This document shows positions 56,458 through 64,000 of a stretch of DNA of 64,000 nucleotides, piece after piece (within the stretch, counting starts at the first letter, position 1; every line of letters begins with the position of its first letter). The translations under genes were made by a program, and so were the position numbers. This DNA is from Linanthus parryae (taxonomy: Eukaryota; Streptophyta; Magnoliopsida; Ericales; Polemoniaceae): assembly GCA_023055425.1 (NCBI GenBank), contig JALGPY010000008.1, positions 22,541,359 through 22,605,358 of the forward strand, written 5' to 3'. The notes under the pieces were generated by a model. The model did no database searches. It saw only the letters and a list, made by a program, of their open reading frames with translations, and had not been told where the DNA came from.

Positions 56458-56468
56458 ATCTGATACCA
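56458..56468 (-). other. Element F primer-binding site
   Basis: Plus atctgatacca; the minus TGGTATCAGAT differs by one base from the tRNA-iMet match in B. Confidence 0.8.
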
Positions 56469-56469
56469 C

Positions 56470-57905
56470 TGTAGGGTTTTGATCATGGATACGCAGCAGA
56501 ATAAATAATAATTTATCCGATCAAGACCCTCCAAGGATCACAGGAAGAGAATTCATAACGATAGTAAAGGATTCGTGTTATGTACCTTAGAGGTCTCCTG
56601 TGATAACTTGTAACGCGAATATTGCCACGTCTCTACGGTTGATCCACGCCTAGGATTGAGATCTAGATCTTCCAACTCCTTGTTATATCTAGGAACGGAG
56701 GAAGAGGAAGAAGAAATCACACAACGGAGACCAAATAGGAGGATCAGCCACCTCTCTTTGTCCGACAGGTAGGGCCGGACGGCACTAAGGGGGCTCAACC
56801 TCCTTGTGTTGTCTTGCTCTTTCCTTGCTTCTCTCCTACTCAAGTAATGTTATGAGTATTAGTTGTAGGAAGGAAGCTATGAGTGTTCTTTATATAGTCC
56901 AACAACTCCTTGTCCTACTACATAAAGAACCCCTCTCCTAATTCTACTCATGTAAGGATTAGTCCCATTTGCAAACTAGTCCTAATCATGTCTCTACATG
57001 AATTAGTCCATCTTGGCAAATCCTAATCATGTATATACATGAATTAGTCCACCTTGCAAATTAGTTCTACTAAGTTTGCAAGTGGTTGCGTTTTGATCCT
57101 TCTAATTAATTAATCATATTAATTAATCTCAGGTCCAGTTCAATCCATATGGTGTGTGACCCCATAGGTTTCTAGTTTAGTTGGTAGTAACTATTTACTA
57201 ATATGGAGCGGCCTCTATCAAGACATCCATTCTAGTCAACTAATTCAAATAGTCATCCGAAAAACATTGTGCAAGTATTGTATCATTCCTTCGTCTCTAT
57301 GACATAAGTCATACAAGTCACACTTGTATATCCAATCCATAGTTTCTCGATCATGGGAATAGCCTTATTCGAGCAAATAACATCAATATCCTATATTGAT
57401 TTATTTGAGTCTGGCCAGACATTCTATAAGCACTCTCCCTCGAGTGGCCTAGGATATTTTCTCCCGTTATGTGGGAGGGACAAATTCCATCTACATTACT
57501 ACGATATCTAAGCTTGCTATATTGTGTCTGATACTCGCCTTTATGACTATCCAGTCACGGTGACTTCATGTCTAAAGATGACAATAATGTTGTCACTGCG
57601 AGAAGCACTTGTGACTTTACATAACATGTATGTAGCTTCTCGCAGATGGGTCAATCCAGTATGCCATTACCCCTAATGCATACCCATGTGTTAGATCGTG
57701 ATATCTCCATATCAAACCAACCTCATACTAGTCTTTAGTTGATTGTCCTATTAATCAATATAATTGACTAGGGATATTTAAGAATATAACATTTATATTC
57801 TAAGGACTTTATTCATGTTAACATATCTCCATATCGATAACGTAATGAATAGTAAGTCCATATGTGTCACAAGAAAGAGATTGCCTCTAGGGAATATTTC
57901 CAACA
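56470..57905 (-). repeat. Element F 5' LTR
   Basis: 1436 bp, TGTAGGGTTTTGATC...TTTCCAACA. TATA (minus CTATATAAAG at 56888-56897). Lacks the ~60-bp hairpin-bearing segment at about 57561 that the 3' LTR keeps. Confidence 0.92.
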
Positions 57906-57910
57906 TATAC

Positions 57911-58490
57911 CACATTGGATGCCTTTCGGCTTCAGCCACAGTGTATGGTTCATGAGGTTCTTCAGCTAGAAGTGAAAATATAGTCCTAGGTTGGACAATA
58001 CCACTCTTGGACCTTGTCACTATTGGGTGATCTGTGGACGGAGCTGCAGGACTTAGAGAACCAGTAGTAGAGCTGGCACTGAGAGGAGCTGTTAGTGAAT
58101 GGAGTGAGGTAGGAGCCATATGTGAATTAGATGGAGCACCGATTGGTGAATCTGAACTAGTACTGCTGAGAGAAGCAGAAGAGATGGAGCTGCTAGAAGA
58201 GGAAGAAGAAGAGAAATGTTGTGTTGGTGTTGGTGTTGAAGTTTAAGCAGACCCAAGAAAAGACACAGTAGTGGTAGCCCCATGAAGATCAGAGAAAGAT
58301 GAAGAAGAAGTAAGTGTAACTTCTGGTGAAAGAGCTACAGTGGCAAATGTGAAAACATTTTCTTCAAAGACAACATGTCTAGATAGATACACCTTGTCAG
58401 TAAGGGGATCTAGACACATGTAACCACTGGGATTATGATACCCCAAGAACACACAAGCCAGGCTTTTGTTATATTATCAAGATTTGTAAG
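57911..58490 (-). pseudogene. Element D integrase C-terminus and linker, right of insertion F
   Basis: The minus strand shows FLGYHNPSGYMCLDPLTDKVYLSRHVVFEENVF-type sequence (58452-58243), a Ser/Thr-rich linker and DHPIVTRSKSGIVQP (around 58000) before RT. The codons for AERHPMWY run into the duplication tatac, and RT continues at 38453. Confidence 0.85.
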
Positions 58491-59296
58491 ATTCTATGGC
58501 CTAAGCCATGGGTAATAGAGACACCCAAACACTCTGAGATTCTCTAGAGATGGAGCAATGTGACATAATACTTCATAGGGAGAAACAAATTGAAGAGCAT
58601 ATAAGGGCATTATGTTGATGAGGTAAACTGAAGTAAGCAATGAATCCACCCAGTATTGCATTGGAACAGAAGAGTGACCAAGAATGGCTCTCATTGTTTC
58701 AGTGATGTGCCTATGCCTCCTTTCCACAACTCCATTTTGATGTGGAGTGTAAGGACATGTGATATGTTGTTGAATGCCTTTTTGCTGGAGAAAAAAAGTG
58801 AAAGCTTTGTTGCAAAACTCACCACCCCCATCTGTTTAGATGGTTGTAATGGATGAGGAGAACTGGTTTTCAACTTCAGTGAAGAAAATCTTAAACTTAG
58901 CACAGACTTCTCACTTTTGAGAGAGTGGAAACACCCAACAAAATCTTAAAAAATCATCCACTATCAAAAGATAGTATTTAAATCCAGAGGGTGAAATCAC
59001 AGGAGTTGGTCCCACACATCTAATTGGAGAATAGTAAGAACAGACAGACTTCTAATAGAAGGAGTAGAGTCAAATGGCAATTTGGAGAATTTAGCAAGAG
59101 CACAAGAAGAACAATGTGAACGAAGAACACAAGGTAAGTGTAACTTTTGAGCAAGAACATGAGAAATGTTACCAGTAGTATGACCAAACCTAGCATGCCA
59201 TTTCAAAGATATGTGAGTAGCTTTGAGTGGAAACAATTGTATAAAGACCATTAGTAGTCTGGCCCTGGTAAATAACCCTCTGTGTAGCCTTGTCAT
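58491..59296 (-). pseudogene. Element D integrase core and GAG-pre-integrase
   Basis: Frame 58727-58494 begins at MERRHRHITETM (after the catalytic Glu region NGVVERRHRH) and holds PYEVLCH and LRVFGCLYYPW. Frame 59296-58997 holds the pre-integrase pattern (WHARFGHTTGNI, CSSCALAKFSKLPF) and LDVWDQLL at the first catalytic Asp. The middle is full of stops. Confidence 0.8.
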
Positions 59297-59869
59297 GTAT
59301 CACTACAGAAGAGGCATCAAAGATTACAAGACAATTATTATCTTGAGCTAACTTCTGAACTAAGACAAGATTATGTGTTAAGGAAGGAACATGAAGCAAG
59401 TTATTCAAGAAGAGAGTACCACTAGGGGTTGGTAAAAGACCATCTCCATAATGAAGAGAAGAAGTTTGAGAACCATCTGCCAAAATAATGGAGAAGAAGA
59501 AGAAGAAGAAGAAGAAGAAGAAGAAGAAGAAGAAGAAGAAGAAGAAGAAGAAGAAGAAGAAGAAGAAGAAGAAGAAGAAGAAGAAGAAGAAGAAGAAGAA
59601 GAAGAAGAAGAAGAAGAAGAAGAAGAAGAAGAAGAAGAAGAAGAAGAAGAAGAAGAAGAAGAAGAAGAAGAAGAAGAAGAAGAAGAAGAAGAAGAAGAAG
59701 AAGAAGAAGAAGAAGAAGAAGAAGAAGAAGAAGAAGAAGAAGATGAAGAAGAAGAAGAAGAAGAAGAAGAAGAAGGAGGAGGAGGAGGAGGAGTATGAAA
59801 GGGTCCCATAGTGTGTAATTGAGACATATCAATGGTGAGATGGTTTGAGGCACCGTAATACAAGATCAT
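59190..59869 (-). pseudogene. Element D protease region with huge Ser/GAA expansion
   Basis: Frame 59869-59405 starts ILYYGASNHLTIDMSQL, matching the copia protease DSGASNHLT with the catalytic Asp replaced by Tyr, then runs into a long poly-Ser tract encoded by the microsatellite. Protease codons resume (ADGSQTSSLHYG, LLHVPSLTHNLV) at 59483. The expansion and lost Asp would abolish activity. Confidence 0.82.
59490..59774. repeat. GAA microsatellite, ~95 units
   Basis: About 285 bp of GAA with one GAT interruption near 59743, followed by about six GGA units. It lies in the protease codons of element D. Confidence 0.97.
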
Positions 59870-60516
59870 GTGCCAGCATAGGATCTTGGGGCCTGAGCCA
59901 AGAGAGCTTTGGGTTGATAGCCCTCGTTGAACCTATGCCAGCATGTAGCAACAGAGTGACAAGTTTTTTTGCATATCTGACAAACAATACTAGTTGTGGA
60001 GATTTTAACCAAAGAATCAGAGCTAGTAGTAGGACCAGAACTAGGGTAGAAACCATGTGCATGACCATAGATTGAAGACTTCTAGTTACCAAAATGGTGT
60101 TTAGGTTGAAACAAGCCTATGTGAGTGAACTTGGTTCCATTTCCCTTTGAAAGGTCTCTGAGCAAAGTGAGCATGTGAGGTAACATGTAAAGCAACAGGG
60201 GAAGGAGTAGAAGCCAACAAGGCTTTGTGTTCAATATCAACATGAACAGCTTCAGAAAGGATTCTTGAATGAACTTCCTCAATATCAACAGTAAGAGGAA
60301 AAATTCTAATAACAGGTTTGATGGAGTTAAATTCAGCCGGTAGACCTTGGAGAGAAAAGAAAACCAAATCAACATGATTCACAGGCAATCCAGCAATGGC
60401 TAATTGATCCGAAATAACACGAATATCAGTCAGGAAACCTTTAACAGATTGTGTACTTGTCTTCTTCAAATTATGAAGTTTACACCTCAGATTATATCTA
60501 TCAGTGGCGTTGAGGC
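59870..60516 (-). pseudogene. Element D gag, C-terminal part
   Basis: Frame 60469-60101 shows KKTSTQSVKGFLTDIRVISD, LQGLPAEFNSIKPVI and ILSEAVHVDIE, the UBN2-type gag. A knuckle (CQICKKTCHSVATCWH) lies in another frame at about 59935-59985. Gag upstream of 60516 is missing, replaced by unrelated sequence. Confidence 0.82.
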
Positions 60517-63500
60517 TGTAACACCCCCATCCTAGAGTGCTGGATAATTATACTTGGATCCCCCAGACCCTCCGGAGATGCCCTCCGCTAAGCAAGGAAA
60601 TGCCTAGCTAGGAGTCCAACTACCTTATTCCGTCCTCGAATTCTAGAAAACTACCTTTGAGTCCCCCGAACTCTCGAGAACTACACTTTGCTAAACACAG
60701 GGGTGTGAAACAAAGAGTCACTGATCTAATAGTTCTATTATGAGGCCGAATTAAAGAAACAATACTTTACAATAAACTTACTAGCATAAGGTGTAAGTTC
60801 CCTAACTAAAAGCTCTAAACCTCTGACAGTGTTTCCCAAATCCCACGAGCTCACCTGCCAAAATATAGGAAACCACAAGAAACAGGAAATCAGACAACTC
60901 TGAGTTAGGTGGTGCAAGTAATGAAAGTTTTTTAAAAGGCTTAATCGGTTATGATCCTTGAGAACCGTATTTCCTTTCCTACGGATGCGCCGGAATGCTT
61001 AAGTTGCTCCCTCCTACACAAAATTCATAGAGACTCTAGTAATATCCAACTACAGCAATGGAAAGAACATAATCAATACAATATCCTAGCTTATCCAAGT
61101 CCAGTCTTATTCCATTCTTTTGTTTAAAACCATGTCCAGTTTTAGTATAATCCAATTGCATGGCCACAAGCAAGTAACCACAAACCCTCCAAGACATACT
61201 AGCCTTAAGTGTCCACACCCCCTCTGGATCGCAACCCAGAGGGCGGAACCTAGTTGTCTAGCCAGGAGCTAGAAATTTACCGGCTGAAATCCCGTAGACC
61301 GGGTCTCATGTGTCTGATACCGCAGCAGAGCAGACGGTCGGAGCCTGTAATGACCGTATAAGGTCTGATTCCCCATATTAACTAGGTAACATAGAGTCAA
61401 GCATGTATAGTACTCCTAGTCCATAAATGTATATGTAGATAAACATTATCCCATGTCATTTATTTCATGATCATAATACTATAGATTCGTAGACACACGT
61501 GTATCTATAGATATATAGCTATTCTAGCATTCCCCAAATAGAAAGTTAAGCATCATTATTCTTACCTAAAAGACAATCCTCTTCCTCGGTAGTGGAGCAA
61601 TCCCCTGACTCAGCAGCTTCTATAACAATAGACAGATGCAGGCATAAACAGCAATAGATACATGTGTAACAAGATATCGATCCTCGCTATATATGTGTAA
61701 TACATATACAATAATTAATATACGGGTCCTATCATTACACTGGTCTTCCCTTGGTGTTCCATTCTCATTAGCACATTGTTGATTGTATCTTAGGTCCTCT
61801 TATTAAGGGTGACTTATCAATTCTTATGAGTGTTATGACTTCCATTGGTACTCTCCTGCTTATCCATGATTATTTACACCCTAGTCCTTTGTCTATGGTT
61901 TATATTACATAGGAATTCCTGATCAATTACGATTATTCTTATACTAGTTCTGGATTGACCAAATTGGAATTCCATGTCCTTTGAAAGCTTATAGATATGC
62001 ATGAGGTCACTCCTTATCTCCGGATCCGATTTGTTTATCAAGGAATGGTGAGATGACCACTACACCCCTTTTACCCAGTTCGGTCAAACCGTCCCGTTTA
62101 GGGAGGCCAACTCAGTCAAACCTGTCACTTTAGCTTGGAGTGTCAACATAAGAATCCTACAAGGTTACTGAAAGGCCTTTACTTACGGAATTTGAGATGA
62201 TTGAGTTAAATCTACGGTTATTATTCGAGAAGTCCTGAATTGTTTGAAGTCTCTGCTAGATGTCCAAACTATAAGATTGTAGGTGCTTTATAATCATTGG
62301 TAAACCGCAAGTAAGTGATTCTCAAAGTTTATGTTAATTGCCCATAGGCTCAAGTAGGTGGTTCAAATTTCACTTAGGCCCCCGAATGGCCTGAATCCTT
62401 CAGATAAGTCAAACCTATACTTACGAGTTTGTAAGTACCTTCCCTAGCACTTCCGTGTATTCATAGGATTGGTAAACACAAAATTAGATTGTCGGCATAG
62501 GCTTCTGAAGGTTAGCGGAATTGCAGAAAGGGCGCCAAGTGTTGACTGGGTCAACCTGATTCATGAAATTACCCTTCTAAGGCTCCAAGAACGCTTTTCA
62601 AGTCATATTTTTTGTTCAAATCCTAAGTTAGCTTCAGAATAGAAGTTTTTGATAATTGCACATGGGCTCCTGAAGTTTGTGGAAATTACAGGAAAGCCCC
62701 GAAGGTTTACTTGGTCGAGCTAGATCAATTTATCTTATTAGGGCTTCTAAATGTCATTATAAGTTATTTCATTGGCTCCAAATGAAAGATTTTAGCTTAA
62801 TGCAACTTTTGTGCAAAAATATATTTTCACCCCTCTTCATTGTTTCTCACAACATGTATTTTTAGAACGCCAAACTCGGTCAAGTCCGACCTATAGACTG
62901 TGGGTGAAATCTAGAGCAAATGTTTTTAAGAAAGTGGGTGCTAGAAATGTCGTATTGGATGACAACTTAAAAGTCAAAGTTTGAGTGAAAAAAAGTTCAC
63001 ACAATAAATTCGGGCCTGATTTGTGAACAAATAAGTGACAATTTGGGAAAACTGAGCATGGGGTCTTGTAGCAGGTTGTTTAAGGATTCCATATCATTTT
63101 AGAACTCCCAAAAACTCTAAATATACAAGGAGATATTGCATGTCAGAGTTGGGTGAAATTCAAATTCCCAATACTTAGAAAAATTTGAAGTGCTTAATAA
63201 GTGAAGAACACTCACAGGTAGCTACTTTGAGGCAAGGTTCAGGGGGGTTTGAGATTGAGTTATGGGGCATGGATCATATGGTCTTGAAGGTCTCAATACC
63301 ATATAAAAGCAGGAGAAAACCACAGTTCATTTAAACAAGTGAAGAGGGAGAAATCAAGACTCACAGTTGAGAAAAATCATTGGTGGAAGACCAAAGCATG
63401 TCAATAACGCCACCAGCAGCGGCTTTAAGCTACGAATTCAGGGCACTCACAGATTGTTCAAGCCAATTTCATTAACAGGGATTTTTAGCTGAACATCCAA

Positions 63501-64000
63501 GGGTTCCATAACACCCAAATGTGCGTGATTTGAGCCAGAAACGATTGAGTTATAACTCCAAGAACATGACAAGTTTTCAGCCGGTTAACTCACTCAAATC
63601 ATGAGATGAATCCATGAATTCTCGTTTATAAATGGTCTTGGGTGATTGATATGAACACAGGGGTTATCCAGGTTCATATTTGTGCAAAATTCAGCAAGAA
63701 ACAAGCAAGAGTGAGGCCTTACGGAAGTTCAGCGGTCATGGAGGTTTCCCGGCGAAGGTTTTGAACTCCGGCAACATGCAGTGCTTCCTCACGGTATCTG
63801 GGCAACGATAGACAATCGAAAACGATTATTTAGCCTACAGGGATCACCACCGTGTGCTTTATAGAGAGAGGGAAGCAAGAACAAATACCTCACCGAGCTT
63901 CGTCGTCCATGGCGTTTTTCCGGCGACGGTGACTGTGAAGACCACGGCAGCAGCCGTTTTCCTTCGATTCAGCGTGCAAAATCGGTACCAACAGGTGCGT
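60517..64000 (+). mobile_element. Unclassified repetitive sequence, possibly a long LTR beginning TGTAACACC
   Basis: Sequence changes abruptly within element D gag at TGTAACACCCCC, a common kind of plant LTR terminus. The rest of the window has no ORF above ~60 codons on either strand and no protein motif. A loosely repeated phrase (ggctcctgaag.tt.gtggaaatt.caggaaag; compare 62488-62535 and 62665-62705) is present. A chromovirus LTR longer than 3.4 kb is possible, but the far end is outside the window. Confidence 0.35.

Larger units (their letters stand above)
38459..57905 (-). mobile_element. Element F: older Angela-like Ty1/copia element nested in D
   Basis: LTRs at 38459-39969 and 56470-57905, target duplication tatac (38454-38458, 57906-57910), a primer-binding site with one mismatch, and a polypurine tract. 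LTR and leader resemble element B. Internal genes are heavily decayed with many indels, more than in B, and the two LTRs are visibly more divergent. It hosts a MITE (42601-42856) and the Helitron-like G (44039-55142). Confidence 0.9.

Noticed and set aside
59451..59811. Poly-Glu and poly-Lys ORFs on the plus strand
   Set aside because: Pure readings of the GAA microsatellite.

Overview
The window is plant nuclear DNA, almost certainly from an angiosperm with a large, transposon-rich genome. It holds no intact host gene. Nearly every base belongs to retrotransposons and DNA transposons inserted into one another. Evidence: Ty1/copia gag-pol relics with YVDD reverse transcriptase motifs, primer-binding sites matching plant initiator tRNA-Met, an LTR beginning TGTTGGAAT(A/T)GATGCCCTAGAGG-like as in the Angela/BARE lineage, a Sirevirus-like copia element with an env-like third ORF, a plant mobile domain (PMD) ORF, MULE and hAT insertions with 9-bp and 8-bp target duplications, and a Helitron-like insertion. 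Species cannot be told from the sequence.

Layout. (1) 1-1559 and 20280-22311 are the 3' noncoding end plus 3' LTR of a Ty3/gypsy-like element (H), split by element A. (2) Element A (1560-20274, minus strand) is a Sirevirus-like copia element with 1.3-kb LTRs and 5-bp duplication gtaag; its integrase is split by element B (7598-16079, minus strand), an Angela/BARE-like copia element with duplication cttct. (3) 22639-23336 is a 5'-truncated Angela-type LTR in plus orientation abutting element C (23337-27657, minus strand), a small copia element cut off inside RNase H. (4) 27966-35228 is a tandem duplication (2.4-kb arms) carrying the 3' end of copia element D and LTRs of element E; between the arms lies E internal sequence with a plus-strand PMD ORF, antisense to E as judged from its polypurine tract. 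(5) 35278-37610 is a MULE-like element in D that itself contains a second MULE with ~96-bp terminal inverted repeats and GC-rich filler (Pack-MULE candidate). (6) D reverse transcriptase (37620-38458) is interrupted by element F (38459-57905, minus strand, duplication tatac), an older Angela-like element. F contains a small MITE and an 11.1-kb Helitron-like insertion G (44039-55142). (7) D resumes at 57911-60516 with integrase, protease and gag relics and a ~285-bp GAA microsatellite. (8) 60517-64000 is unclassified repetitive DNA, perhaps a long LTR.

Inside G are a hAT element with 8-bp duplications and a tRNA-like segment, a minus-strand exon with a convincing splice acceptor, a 1.39-kb poly(A)-tailed retroposon with a 266-codon ORF, an unidentified lysine-rich broken gene, two sets of tandem repeats, and three clusters of a 21-bp degenerate repeat built on GTCGAC.

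All retroelement reading frames are broken by stops, frameshifts or insertions, so no autonomous element is evident. The nesting gives relative order: B after A; F after D; G after F; E after D; both MULEs after D. The most unusual signals are the GTCGAC 21-bp arrays, a hairpin-loop inversion distinguishing the two E LTR copies, the TTCAAGGCCTTGAA palindromes spread over element A, and the antisense PMD ORF.
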